Shown: positions 14,920 through 23,463, counted from the stretch's first letter. The stretch: 64,000 nt of DNA from Halobacterium litoreum (GCF_021233415.1 NZ_CP089466.1:1674001-1738000), one strand, 5' to 3'. Translations and numbers: made by a program. Notes: generated from the letters alone by a model not told the origin.

Positions 14920-16473
14920 TCAGTCGTCGCGGAGTCGGTGGAGCGCCGCGAGTGCGGTGCCAGCGACGGCGGCGCCGACGCCGAATCCGGGCGTCGAACC
15001 GCCCGAGGACTCGTCCGTCGACTCGGTGGTCGTCGGCGGGGGGTCGGCCGGCGTGACCTCCGTGGTCGCTTCGGTCGTCGTGGCGGCAGTCGTGTTCGCG
15101 GCGGTGTCGGTGGTTGTCGTGGTCGTCTCGACACGCGAGAAGTCGAACAGCGGCACCTGCTCGGGGACGCCGGTCGCGTTCACCTCGTAAGTGGTCGCGG
15201 CCACGGCGTCGCTCGCGTCGGGTTCGGGGAACGCGTAGATGCTCGCGTTCTCGCCGTCCCGCCGCGCGCTCTCGGGCGCAGACGGGTCGTAGTAACTGGA
15301 CGCGACGAACCCCTCGTCGAGGGGGACCGCCGTCCAGAACGACGTAGTTCTCGGTGACGCCCACGCGCCGAGGGTCTCCGGGGCGGTGGGGTCGCTCGCA
15401 TCGTAGACGCGGACGCCGCTCTCGTACCACGCCGCGTACAGGCGGTCACCGCGGAAGTGGCAGTTGTGCGCCGTCGAGACGCTCTTCTCGCCGTCCCCGT
15501 TCGTGACGACGGGCGGTCGGAGCGCGCTCGTCCGCTCGGGACTGGACTTGTCGCCGATGTCGTACAGTTCGATGCCGCCGGGGCCGCTGTAGTCGTCGCC
15601 GCTCCCGTCGCCGAACGACTCGCGGCCGACCGCGAGCAGTGACCCGTCGTCGGAGAGCGCGATGTTGTGGGCGTTCCCTGGGACGGTTCGGAGGCGGGCG
15701 AACGCCTCGTCCCTGCTCAGCGACTCGTAGGCTTCGGGGTCGACGCCGCCGACTTGGGACACGGCGCTGGGGTTTGCCGGGTCCGAGACGTCCACGAGCC
15801 ACGTCCCGGCGTCCCAGTTCGAGACGTACGCGTAGCCGTCGCGGACCGTGACGTCGTGGGTCTGGTGGAGCGTGCTCGGGACGGCCGCCCAGTCATCGTT
15901 CGCGTCGACGACCGACCACGTCGACACCTCGGTCGGTTCGTCGCCGGCGAGGTCGTACGCGACCATCGGCGAGTGCTCGCGGAGGTTCGCGGTGATGTAG
16001 AGGACACCGTCGCCGAAGGCGGCGTTGTGGATGCTGTGGTCAGTCTGGAGTTCGACGACCTGCTCGGGACTTGTCGGGGTGCTCACGTCGAACACGGCGG
16101 CTCCGGACGGCGGATCACCGTCGGCGAGGCCGGTCGGCCCGACGACTGCGACGCGGTCGCCGTCGCGGACGAGGTCGCCCACGCCGCCCATCGCGTCGCT
16201 GTCCAACGTGGGTTCGACCTCGGCGACGACCGACGGTTCGTCGAGGGTGTCGAAGTCGACGACGAGGAGCCGATCGCCGGCCGCGCCGTACACGTACCGG
16301 CCGTCTGCGCCGGGGAGTATCTCCTCGGTACCGGGCGCGTTGACGACGAACGCGGGGTCGATTCGCGGCGGGTCGGCAGTGGTCGCGGACGCGCCGGCGC
16401 CGAAGCCGGGGAGCGTCGTGCCGGCGGTGCCGGCGGCGAGCGCACCGAGGAAGGCGCGTCGACGCATCGTCAC
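14920..16473 (-). CDS. Secreted LVIVD-repeat beta-propeller protein, Tat signal and PGF-CTERM anchor
   Basis: A 517-residue exported protein. The N-terminus MTMRRRAFLGALAAGTAG is a twin-arginine signal. The body has repeated units of the type VFDVSTPTSPEQV, LVDVSDPANPSAV and VYDASDPTAPETL, the LVIVD repeats that fold into a beta-propeller. After a threonine-rich linker (about 435-485), probably O-glycosylated, the C-terminus reads TPGFGVGAAVAGTALAALHRLRDD, a PGF-CTERM signal that archaeosortase A would process before lipid anchoring. It is therefore likely to sit on the cell surface. Ligand or partner is unknown. It diverges from the thiolase gene. Confidence 0.85.
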   Translation of the reverse strand: MTMRRRAFLGALAAGTAGTTLPGFGAGASATTADPPRIDPAFVVNAPGTEEILPGADGRYVYGAAGDRLLVVDFDTLDEPSVVAEVEPTLDSDAMGGVGDLVRDGDRVAVVGPTGLADGDPPSGAAVFDVSTPTSPEQVVELQTDHSIHNAAFGDGVLYITANLREHSPMVAYDLAGDEPTEVSTWSVVDANDDWAAVPSTLHQTHDVTVRDGYAYVSNWDAGTWLVDVSDPANPSAVSQVGGVDPEAYESLSRDEAFARLRTVPGNAHNIALSDDGSLLAVGRESFGDGSGDDYSGPGGIELYDIGDKSSPERTSALRPPVVTNGDGEKSVSTAHNCHFRGDRLYAAWYESGVRVYDASDPTAPETLGAWASPRTTSFWTAVPLDEGFVASSYYDPSAPESARRDGENASIYAFPEPDASDAVAATTYEVNATGVPEQVPLFDFSRVETTTTTTDTAANTTAATTTEATTEVTPADPPPTTTESTDESSGGSTPGFGVGAAVAGTALAALHRLRDD

Positions 16474-16535
16474 GAGTCAGGGTTGGCGGGCGGTGCGACT
16501 GTCCGTCCGGTGCGAGCGGTGGTGGAGGGCATACC

Positions 16536-16556
16536 CGTGAATGTGATACGTTCACG
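16536..16556. promoter_or_regulatory. Inverted repeat between divergent genes
   Basis: CGTGAA (16536-16541) and TTCACG (16551-16556) are 6-bp inverted arms 9 bases apart. The repeat lies 63-83 bases upstream of the LVIVD gene start, a plausible operator position. Confidence 0.35.
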
Positions 16557-16627
16557 TACATGAAAGTTAGTGTCGCATCGCCCCCGGTTCCGCACACCTT
16601 TTGAACCCTCTCGGACAATCGTGTAGT

Positions 16628-17797
16628 ATGACGAACGTCCGCGTGGCCGGGGTCGGCTTGACCCACTTCGGTCACCACCCAGAGCGAACGAGCCGCGACC
16701 TGTTCGCGGAGGCAGGGCTGTCCGCGCTCGACGACGCCGACGTGGCGGCCGGCGACGTCGAGTCGGTGTACTACGGGAACTTCATGGGCGAACTCAGCGA
16801 GCACCAGGGCCACCAGGGCCCGCTGGCCGCCGAGGCGCTCGGCGTGGACGCGCCCGCCACGCGGTACGAGAGCGCGTGTGCGTCCAGCGGCGTGGCGCTC
16901 CGGCAGGCCGTCCGGGACGTGCGCAACGGCGAAGTCGACGTGGCCGTCGTCGGCGGCGCCGAGCGCATGAACAACCTCGAGACCGCCGAGTCGACGGAGG
17001 CGCTGGCCATCGCGGCCGACGACCTCTACGAGGTGCGCGCGGGGATGACGTTCCCGGGGGCGTACGCGCTGATGGCGTCGGCGTACTTCGAGCAGTTCGG
17101 CGGCTCCCGCGAGGACCTCGCGCACGTCGCGGTGAAGAACCACGCGAACGCGCTCGGGAACGACCACGCGCAGTACCAAAAGGAGATTACCGTCGAGGAC
17201 GCGATGGAGTCGCCGCCGGTCGCGTCGCCGCTCCACCTCTACGACGCGTGTCCCGTCACGGACGGCGCGAGTGCGGTCGTCCTCGTCGGCGAGGCGTACG
17301 CGGAGTCCGAGGACCTCGACGCGCCCGTGGCGGTCACGGGCACCGGGCAGGGCGGCGACAAGATGGCGCTCCACGACCGCGAGGACGTCGCCACGTCCCC
17401 GGCCGCGACCGACGCCGCGGAGGAGGCGTACGAGGACGCCGGCGTGAGCGCGGACGACGTTGACCTCGCGGAGGTCCACGACTGTTTCACCATCGCGGAG
17501 GTGCTGGCGACCGAGTCGCTGGGCTTCTTCGAGACCGGCGAGGGCGTCGACGCCGCCCGGCGGGGCGTCACCACGAGCGACGGCGACCTCCCGGTGAATC
17601 TCTCGGGCGGCCTGAAGGCGAAGGGCCACCCGGTCGGCGCGACGGGCACGAGCCAGGTCGCGGAGTTGACGAAACTCCTGCGCGGCGACCACGTGAACAG
17701 CGAGCACGTCCCCGACGCGACCACGGCCGTCGCGCACAACGCCGGTGGGACCGTGGCGAGTGCAGTCGTCCACGTCTTAGAGGAGGTGGAAGCATGA
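16628..17797 (+). CDS. Thiolase family acetyl-CoA acyltransferase
   Basis: A 389-residue thiolase of the archaeal type that works with a DUF35 partner. It condenses or cleaves acyl-CoA units. The nucleophilic cysteine lies in YESACASSGVAL near residue 85, the second histidine in NLSGGLKAKGHPVGATG near 340, and the C-terminal active-site stretch is HNAGGTVAS. Archaeal thiolases of this type often form a complex with HMG-CoA synthase and the DUF35 protein, but no HMG-CoA synthase gene lies in this window. The start is the ATG at 16628, with CCTTTTGAACC about 28 bases upstream, so probably leaderless. Confidence 0.92.
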   Translation: MTNVRVAGVGLTHFGHHPERTSRDLFAEAGLSALDDADVAAGDVESVYYGNFMGELSEHQGHQGPLAAEALGVDAPATRYESACASSGVALRQAVRDVRNGEVDVAVVGGAERMNNLETAESTEALAIAADDLYEVRAGMTFPGAYALMASAYFEQFGGSREDLAHVAVKNHANALGNDHAQYQKEITVEDAMESPPVASPLHLYDACPVTDGASAVVLVGEAYAESEDLDAPVAVTGTGQGGDKMALHDREDVATSPAATDAAEEAYEDAGVSADDVDLAEVHDCFTIAEVLATESLGFFETGEGVDAARRGVTTSDGDLPVNLSGGLKAKGHPVGATGTSQVAELTKLLRGDHVNSEHVPDATTAVAHNAGGTVASAVVHVLEEVEA

Positions 17798-18174
17798 GCG
17801 ACGTTCGCGACGCCGGCTACGACGACTTCGTGGACGCGCTCGCAGACGGCGAGGGCTACTACGTGGAATGCGACGAGGGCCACGGCAGCCTGCCGCCGCG
17901 GCGCGCGTGCCCGCACTGCGCGAGCCGCGACCTCTCGGAGGAACCGCTCCCCGAGACCGGGACCGTCGAGTCCTGCACCGAGATTCACGTGCCGACGCCG
18001 TCGTTCGCCGACGACGCGCCGTACGTCGTCGCCGTCGTGGACTTCGGGCCGGTGCGAGTCACGGGGCAGGTGCTCGCCGACCCCGAGGACGTGGAAATCG
18101 GGTCGACGGTCGCGCCGACCGTCACCGAGACGGCGACGGAGGGCGACCGGTTAGTGGCGTTCGAGTTGCGGTAG
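17794..18174 (+). CDS. DUF35 zinc-ribbon/OB-fold protein, thiolase partner
   Basis: A 126-residue protein with a rubredoxin-like zinc ribbon followed by an OB-fold. The second knuckle CPHC lies near residue 42; the first pair is replaced by a single Cys (YYVECDEGH), so metal binding may be incomplete. DUF35 proteins bridge thiolase to downstream enzymes by helping pass CoA esters. The ATG overlaps the thiolase stop (ATGA), and a GGAGGTG site sits just before it inside the thiolase end. Its own 3' end overlaps the convergent hydrolase gene by 24 bases. Confidence 0.88.
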   Translation: MSDVRDAGYDDFVDALADGEGYYVECDEGHGSLPPRRACPHCASRDLSEEPLPETGTVESCTEIHVPTPSFADDAPYVVAVVDFGPVRVTGQVLADPEDVEIGSTVAPTVTETATEGDRLVAFELR

Positions 18175-19086
18175 TTCCTCGCGCACCGCTTCGAGAAACG
18201 ACTCGGGCTGTTCCGCGTGCGGGAGGAGACTCGTGTCGTCTAGGACGACCAGCCGCGCGTCCACTTCCTCGGCGAGCCGACGGCCCTCGGAGAGCGGCGT
18301 AATCTTCGCTTCGCGACCCCAGACGAGCGTCACCGGGCAGTCGACGGCGGCGAGTTCGTCCGCGAGGTCCACTTGAGGGTCGAGGAAGCCGCCGGCGAAC
18401 GACGCGGGCGCGAACCGCGCGCCGGACTGGTGGGCGGTCCGCCACTGGTAGTCCACGAGGTCGTCGGTGACGCGGTCGGCGCGGTAGTAGCCGTCGCGCT
18501 CGTCGAACTTCCGGAGCGCGGGCTTGCTCGTGAGCGCGTTGAACAGCCCCGAGCCGACGACCGGCGTCCGGACGAGGCGGCGCACCCACGGGCGGCGCGC
18601 GCCGGTGTCGGCGGTCGGGCAGACCAAGACGAGCCCCGACACGTCGGCGTCGTTCGCGGCCATCGCGGCCCACGACCCGGTGAGCGAGGACGCGACGACG
18701 ACCGGATCGTCGGCCACCTCGGAGAGGAAGTCCGCGACGAACCCCTCGTAGAGGTTCGACGTGTACGCCACGGCGGGCCGGTCAGTGCGCCCGAATCCGG
18801 GGAGGTCGGGGGCGAGCACGTGGTAGTCCTCGGCGAGCGCGTCGAACACGTCCGCGAACTCGCGGCTGGACCCGGCCGCGTGGACGCCGTGCAGGAGGAC
18901 CACGTCAGGGGCGTCCGGGTCGCCAGCCTCGGCGTACGCCACGTCGAAGCCGCGCCACCGGTGCGTGCGCTGGTCGCCGCCGAGCGCCGGCTGGAGGGTG
19001 CCGGCGCGGGCGCGCAGGGCGCGGTTGGCCAGTTCGGTCACGGCGAGGCCACCCACGGCTCCGGCGAGTAGTCTGCGAAGTCGCAT
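18151..19086 (-). CDS. Alpha/beta-hydrolase fold protein
   Basis: A 311-residue alpha/beta hydrolase with a hydrophobic N-terminal segment (about residues 7-20) that may hold it at the membrane. The oxyanion region is LLHGVHAAGSS (64-74), the strand-turn APDLPGFGRTDRP is typical, and the nucleophile should be S134 in VASSLTGS. This elbow lacks both usual glycines (A132, T136). The acid position in WGREAKITP is Ala260 rather than Asp. The histidine is H290. The triad may therefore use another acid or the enzyme may be weak. Substrate unknown. Convergent with the DUF35 gene, overlapping it by 24 bases. Confidence 0.85.
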   Translation of the reverse strand: MRLRRLLAGAVGGLAVTELANRALRARAGTLQPALGGDQRTHRWRGFDVAYAEAGDPDAPDVVLLHGVHAAGSSREFADVFDALAEDYHVLAPDLPGFGRTDRPAVAYTSNLYEGFVADFLSEVADDPVVVASSLTGSWAAMAANDADVSGLVLVCPTADTGARRPWVRRLVRTPVVGSGLFNALTSKPALRKFDERDGYYRADRVTDDLVDYQWRTAHQSGARFAPASFAGGFLDPQVDLADELAAVDCPVTLVWGREAKITPLSEGRRLAEEVDARLVVLDDTSLLPHAEQPESFLEAVREELPQLERH

Positions 19087-19111
19087 GCGAGAATCGAGGA
19101 CCGCCAGTCGT

Positions 19112-20098
19112 TTAGCCGTTGTGACGGTCGCGGCCGAGCGCGTCCGCGACGGGCGCGACGATGTCGTCCGCGAGTTCGTACGGCGTCGTCTCGCCGGCGT
19201 CGATGCGCGCGACGAGGTCGTCGATGCCGCCCCGCGCCTCGATTTCGGCTTCGAGGAGTTCGCTGGCGTCCTCCCGGAGGAGGTTCCGGAGTTCCTCGGC
19301 GTACCTGGTGTGGCGCTTCTCCGCGCGGCGCCCGGAGTCGTCGAGCCAGTCCGCGTGGGACTGGAACACGTCGAGCAGTTCGTCGACGCCGTCGCCGTCC
19401 TTCGCGACGGTTTCGGCGATTTCCGGCTCCCAGTCGCCCTCCTCGCCCTCCCGGAGGTCGAGCATGTTCCGGAGTTCGGTGACGGTCTGGTTCGCGCCCG
19501 CGAGGTCGGCCTTGTTCACGACGAACACGTCCCCGATTTCGAGGATGCCCGCCTTCAGCATCTGGACGTCGTCGCCGGAAGACGGCGGCACGAGCACCGC
19601 GACGGTGTCCGCGGTCTTCACCACGTCGACCTCGTTTTGCCCGGCGCCGACCGTCTCGATGATTATCTTGTCCTTCCCGAACGCGTCGAGGGCTTTCACC
19701 GCGTCCGCGGTCGCCGTCGAGAGCCCGCCGAGGCTGCCGCGAGCGGACATCGACCGGAAGAACACGTCCATGTCCGTCGCCGTCGAGGACATCCGGATGC
19801 GGTCGCCGAGCACCGCGCCGCCCGTGAACGGCGAGGACGGGTCGACGGCGATGACGCCGACGGTCAGCCCGCGGTCGCGGTACGTCTTCGCCATCTTGTC
19901 CACCAGCGTCGACTTCCCGGAGCCGGGGCTGCCGGTGATGCCGATGACGTCGGCGTCGCCCGTGTGCGGGTAGAGCGCCGACACCACGTCGCGGTAGCCG
20001 GGCGTCCGGTTCTCTATCTTCGTGATGGCGCGAGCGAGCGCCCGGTGCTTGCCCGCGAGCAACTCTCGGACGAGTTCGGGCTCGTCGGTGGTCGCCAT
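19112..20098 (-). CDS. meaB: MeaB-type GTPase, methylmalonyl-CoA mutase chaperone
   Basis: A G3E-family GTPase, 328 residues, that protects and reloads adenosylcobalamin in methylmalonyl-CoA mutase. Walker A is GSPGSGKST near residue 58, the switch region contains DPSSPFTGGAVLGDRIRM, ETVGAGQNE is the second metal-binding segment, and NKAD gives guanine specificity. A C-terminal helical part (KRHTRYAEELRNLL) follows. I chose the ATG at 20098, two bases after the mutase B12-subunit stop; a GTG at 20107 overlapping that gene is possible. The pairing with the B12 subunit supports the function directly. Confidence 0.95.
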   Translation of the reverse strand: MATTDEPELVRELLAGKHRALARAITKIENRTPGYRDVVSALYPHTGDADVIGITGSPGSGKSTLVDKMAKTYRDRGLTVGVIAVDPSSPFTGGAVLGDRIRMSSTATDMDVFFRSMSARGSLGGLSTATADAVKALDAFGKDKIIIETVGAGQNEVDVVKTADTVAVLVPPSSGDDVQMLKAGILEIGDVFVVNKADLAGANQTVTELRNMLDLREGEEGDWEPEIAETVAKDGDGVDELLDVFQSHADWLDDSGRRAEKRHTRYAEELRNLLREDASELLEAEIEARGGIDDLVARIDAGETTPYELADDIVAPVADALGRDRHNG

Positions 20099-20099
20099 C

Positions 20100-20516
20100 T
20101 CAGTCACGTCGCTTCACGTTCTCCCGGACGAACTCGATGGTCTCCTCCATCGGCGTGCCCGGGCCGAAGACGGCGTCGACGCCTTCCTCCTCGAGGCCGG
20201 GGCGGTCCTCCTCGGGGATGATGCCGCCGACGATGAGGAGGGTGTCGTCGAACGCGTCGTACTCCTCTAGGCCCTCGATAATCTTCGGGACGAGCGTGTT
20301 GTGGGCGCCCGAGAGGATGGAGATGCCGAGTACGTCGACGTCCTCCTGGACCGTCGCCTGCACGATTTCCTCGGGGGCCTTGTGGAGCCCGGAGTAGATG
20401 ACCTCGAAGCCGGCGTCGCGGAACGCCCGCGTGATGACGTGTGCGCCGCGGTCGTGGCCGTCGAGGCCGACCTTGGCCACGAGACACCGGATGTTCCGTT
20501 GAGCGTCCTGACTCAT
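20100..20516 (-). CDS. Methylmalonyl-CoA mutase, B12-binding subunit
   Basis: A 138-residue free-standing cobalamin-binding subunit, equivalent to the C-terminal domain of bacterial mutases. The lower-ligand motif DGHDRGAHV lies near residues 20-28, followed by SILSGAHN and VGGIIP, the three parts of the B12 site. It completes the large subunit encoded 16 kb away (36733-38436) to isomerise methylmalonyl-CoA to succinyl-CoA. The start MSQDAQRN at 20516 fits the family. It is the first gene of a two-gene operon with meaB. Confidence 0.94.
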   Translation of the reverse strand: MSQDAQRNIRCLVAKVGLDGHDRGAHVITRAFRDAGFEVIYSGLHKAPEEIVQATVQEDVDVLGISILSGAHNTLVPKIIEGLEEYDAFDDTLLIVGGIIPEEDRPGLEEEGVDAVFGPGTPMEETIEFVRENVKRRD

Positions 20517-20571
20517 GTCCCGGATTTCGCCGGATGAGGGTTTCACTCTAACGGACTCGGGCCACGCCTCG

Positions 20572-20584
20572 GTTGTACTACAAC
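20572..20584. promoter_or_regulatory. GTTGTA-C-TACAAC palindrome upstream of the mutase B12 subunit
   Basis: A perfect palindrome with one central base, 56-68 bases upstream of the mutase B12-subunit start and 52-64 bases before the divergent DUF420 gene. A candidate TATA for the mutase gene (CGTTAGAGTG, 20546-20555) lies on one side, so a bound protein would sit in an activator position. Confidence 0.4.
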
Positions 20585-20635
20585 AACTGAGGTTGAAGCG
20601 AAAGCGGGTAGACCCCGGCCTCCCAAACGCCGGGT

Positions 20636-21244
20636 ATGGCATCCGCCGACCTCTCCGGCTACGCGAGAGCGAACCCCCGCCGCCTCACCGCCGTCCTCTC
20701 GGTCATCGGGTACGCGCTCGTCATCGGCGCCTTCGAAGGACTCATCCCCCTGTTCCCCGACCTCTCCCGGGAAACCGTACTGCTGTTCTCGGACGCCATC
20801 GCCGTCGTGAACACGCTCGCGCTCACCAGTCTGCTCGCGGGCGCCGCGTTCATCAAGCGGGGCGAGGTTCGGAAACACCGCGTTGCGATGCTCACCGCGT
20901 TCGGGCTCATCTGCGCGTTCCTCGTGCTCTACCTCTGGAAGGTCGGCGGCGGCTTCGAGAAGTCCATCGTCATCGAGGAGGGGATGTTCCTCGGTCAGTA
21001 CGCGGGGACCGTCGAACTGCTCTACCTCCTGATGCTCGGCGTCCACATCTTCCTCTCCGTCGTCGCCGTTCCCGTCGTGTTGTACGCCGTGATTCTCGGG
21101 CTGACCCACACCCCGGAGGAACTCCGGGAGACGAGTCACGCGAAGTACGGCCGCATCGCCGTCACGTCGTGGGCGCTGTCGCTGTTCCTCGGCGTGGTCA
21201 CGTACTTCATGCTCAACCACGTCTACACGTGGACGGTGCGGTGA
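20636..21244 (+). CDS. DUF420 family membrane protein
   Basis: A 202-residue protein with five to six membrane segments. It has the DUF420 pattern: LNTLALTSLLAGAAFIKRGEVRKHRVAM near residue 60, HIFLSVVAVPVVLYAV near 140, and a terminal HVYTW. Conserved histidines (H82, H140, H166, H195 by count) might bind metal. In bacteria DUF420 genes sit beside cytochrome oxidase assembly genes (CtaG group). Here the oxidase genes start 4.5 kb away, so a role in oxidase biogenesis is a guess. It diverges from the mutase B12-subunit gene. Confidence 0.8.
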   Translation: MASADLSGYARANPRRLTAVLSVIGYALVIGAFEGLIPLFPDLSRETVLLFSDAIAVVNTLALTSLLAGAAFIKRGEVRKHRVAMLTAFGLICAFLVLYLWKVGGGFEKSIVIEEGMFLGQYAGTVELLYLLMLGVHIFLSVVAVPVVLYAVILGLTHTPEELRETSHAKYGRIAVTSWALSLFLGVVTYFMLNHVYTWTVR

Positions 21245-21290
21245 CGCCAGTCGGGTAGATTCAAAAGCCCGGTACACGCACGTAGTACCG

Positions 21291-21749
21291 ATGGGCACGG
21301 CAGACGCGCCGGACGGTCCGGCGACACCCACCGACTCGGAGACGCCCGACGACGCGGAGACGTGGCGCTGTAAGGACTGCGGGAAGCGCCAGCGCGACCC
21401 CGACCCGCCCTGCGAGAACTGCTGGGGGACGACGTTCGTCGCGGGCGACGCCGCCACCGACGACTTCACGAACGACACGTCGCTCGCGTCCCCGGACGCC
21501 ACGACGCCGACGAACGTGACGTCCCCGCGCGTCGTCCGCGTCAGAACCGCGACGACACGCGCGACCGCCGTCAGCGTCGCCGTCGCGTGCTGTTTCGCGG
21601 GCGCCTACACCGTCGTCGGCGCCGGCAGCCAACTCCGCGCGGTCATGTTCACGGGCGCGCTATCGGTCGGCGTGCTCGCGCTGGTCTTCTTCGTCGCGAC
21701 CGTCCTGCTCGCCGTCTCGGACCGCGTCGGCGAACTCGTCGCGGAGTGA
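21291..21749 (+). CDS. Zinc-ribbon protein with two C-terminal membrane helices
   Basis: A 152-residue protein of unknown function. The N-terminal 20 residues are acidic. Two CxxC knuckles follow (WRCKDCGKRQ and PPCENCWGT, residues 27-45), forming a rubredoxin-like zinc ribbon. A polar Thr/Asp-rich linker leads to two hydrophobic segments at about 93-115 and 120-142. A TATA-like TTCAAAAG lies about 28 bases before the ATG. I see no partner: the next gene converges and belongs to an ABC exporter. Confidence 0.7.
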   Translation: MGTADAPDGPATPTDSETPDDAETWRCKDCGKRQRDPDPPCENCWGTTFVAGDAATDDFTNDTSLASPDATTPTNVTSPRVVRVRTATTRATAVSVAVACCFAGAYTVVGAGSQLRAVMFTGALSVGVLALVFFVATVLLAVSDRVGELVAE

Positions 21750-21750
21750 G

Positions 21751-22494
21751 TCACTCCGTCCACGGAATGAGCGCGGCGCCGACGCCGAACGCGACGACCG
21801 CGAGCGCGACGACAACCGCGACGTTCGTCGTCACGTCGCCACCCGAGTAGGTGGCGGCGCGCACGCCCCGCGAGAAGTAGACGAGCGGGGAGAAATCCAG
21901 TAGCGGCCGGAACCACGCAGGGAACAGGTCCGGTTGGACGAACGTCTCCGAGAGGAACAAGAGGGGGAGCGCGACGCCGTTGCTCGCGGCGATGGCGCCG
22001 TCCTGTCCGTCCGCGAGACTCCCCAGCACCGCCCCGATGCCACAGAACAGCACGGACGCGACGGGCACGAGCACGGCGAGCCACGGCGAGAGCGTGAACT
22101 GCGCGCCCGTGAGCAGGAGCGCGACGAGCAGGACGAAACACGCCGCGGCGATGAGCGCGACGTTCACGAGCGAGTGCGCGGCGAGCCACTCGGCGCGCGT
22201 GAGCGGTGTCGTCGAGAGTTTCTCGAAGCGGTTACCCTCGCGGTGGCGCGCGACCGTGCTGCCGACCCGCGACAGCGGCGTGAACAACACGACCGTCGCG
22301 AGGTAGCCGGGGACGTAGTAGCCGGTCGGCTCCGAGAACAGGCCGCCGCTCCCGGACTGCGTGCGCACGAGCCCGGCGAAGATGACGATGAGCAACACGG
22401 GGAAGAAGAACGTGAAGAACACCGCGGTGCGCCGCCGGAGGAACGTCCGGTAGGTCGCGGTGGCTTCCGCGAGCACGCGCTTCGCGCGGCTCAT
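21751..22494 (-). CDS. ABC-2 type permease
   Basis: A 247-residue export permease with six membrane segments. The central GAVLGSLADGQDGAIAASNGVALPLLFLSETFVQ region and the following FPAWFRPLLDFSPLVYFSRG are characteristic of the DrrB/NodJ group. The ATG overlaps the ATPase stop by 4 bases and a GGAGGTGA site (22499-22506) lies just upstream inside the ATPase gene. Substrate unknown. The gene converges with the zinc-ribbon membrane protein, one base apart. Confidence 0.92.
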   Translation of the reverse strand: MSRAKRVLAEATATYRTFLRRRTAVFFTFFFPVLLIVIFAGLVRTQSGSGGLFSEPTGYYVPGYLATVVLFTPLSRVGSTVARHREGNRFEKLSTTPLTRAEWLAAHSLVNVALIAAACFVLLVALLLTGAQFTLSPWLAVLVPVASVLFCGIGAVLGSLADGQDGAIAASNGVALPLLFLSETFVQPDLFPAWFRPLLDFSPLVYFSRGVRAATYSGGDVTTNVAVVVALAVVAFGVGAALIPWTE

Positions 22495-23405
22495 CGCGTC
22501 ACCTCCGCGCGCTCGGCGGCACCGGCGAGCGCGAGGTACGCGTCCTCAAGCGTCGGTTCGCGCCACGACAGCGCCTCGAAGGGGACGCCGGCGTCGTCGA
22601 GCGCGGCGACCACGTCGCCGATGTCCTCGGGCGACACGTCCCGGAACACGAGCCCCTCCTCGGTGCGTTCGGGCGCGAAACCGGAGCCGCCGGGGTCGCC
22701 GAAGTCGGCCGAATCGGCGTCGGTGTCGACGACGAGTCGGGGGTCGCCGGCGTGGTCGGCGACGAGTTCGCTCGGCGTACCGGTCGCCGCCACCGCGCCG
22801 TCAGCGAGCAGGGCGACGCGGTCCGCGAGCCGTTCGGCCTCGGCCATGTCGTGGGTGGTGAGGAGGATGGTGGTGCCGGCGTCCGCGAGGTCCTCGAACA
22901 GCGACCAGAGCGCGCGCCGCCCCGCCGGGTCGACGGCGGTCGTCGGTTCGTCGAGGAACAGCACGTCCGGGTCGTTCACGAGCGCCGCGGCGACGCAGGC
23001 GCGGCGCTTCTCGCCGCCCGAGAGGTCGCCGTACCACGTCTCCGAGTCCGGGTCGAGGCCGACCTCGCGGAGCACGGCGTCCGGGTCGCGGGCGTCGTCG
23101 TAGAGGCCCGCGTAGTACGCGACGAGTTCGCTCGCGGTCAGCCGGTCGGGCGGCGAGAAGTCCTGCGGGAGCAGGCCGACGCGCTGCTTGCGCGCCGCCC
23201 GCGGGTCCGCCCCGAGCAGCGACACGTCGCCCGCGTCGGGGGTCGCGGTGCCGGTGAGACAGCGCACGAGCGTCGTCTTCCCCGCGCCGTTCGGCCCGAC
23301 GAGCGCGAACACCTCGCCCGCGTCGACGGCCAGCGAGACGCCCGCGAGCGCGGCGGTGTCGCCGTACGACTTCGCGACGCCGTCGGCGACGAGTACCGAA
23401 TCCAT
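22491..23405 (-). CDS. ABC transporter ATP-binding protein
   Basis: ATPase of the second ABC-2 exporter, 304 residues. Walker A GPNGAGKTT lies near residue 38, the signature loop reads LSGGEKRR near 135, Walker B VLFLDEP near 158, and the switch histidine in LTTHDMAEAE near 190. The C-terminal 90 residues are an acidic extension ending in LEDAYLALAG, common in exporter ATPases. I placed the start at 23405 (MDSVLVADG); TCCTTTATTCG at 23427-23436 is the likely TATA box, giving a leaderless transcript. Open frame upstream of this start is non-native in composition. Confidence 0.93.
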   Translation of the reverse strand: MDSVLVADGVAKSYGDTAALAGVSLAVDAGEVFALVGPNGAGKTTLVRCLTGTATPDAGDVSLLGADPRAARKQRVGLLPQDFSPPDRLTASELVAYYAGLYDDARDPDAVLREVGLDPDSETWYGDLSGGEKRRACVAAALVNDPDVLFLDEPTTAVDPAGRRALWSLFEDLADAGTTILLTTHDMAEAERLADRVALLADGAVAATGTPSELVADHAGDPRLVVDTDADSADFGDPGGSGFAPERTEEGLVFRDVSPEDIGDVVAALDDAGVPFEALSWREPTLEDAYLALAGAAERAEVTR

Positions 23406-23463
23406 GTCTCTGGCTGGGTGGCGAGTCGAATAAAGGACTGCGACTTCGGCGCGCCCGCGGACC

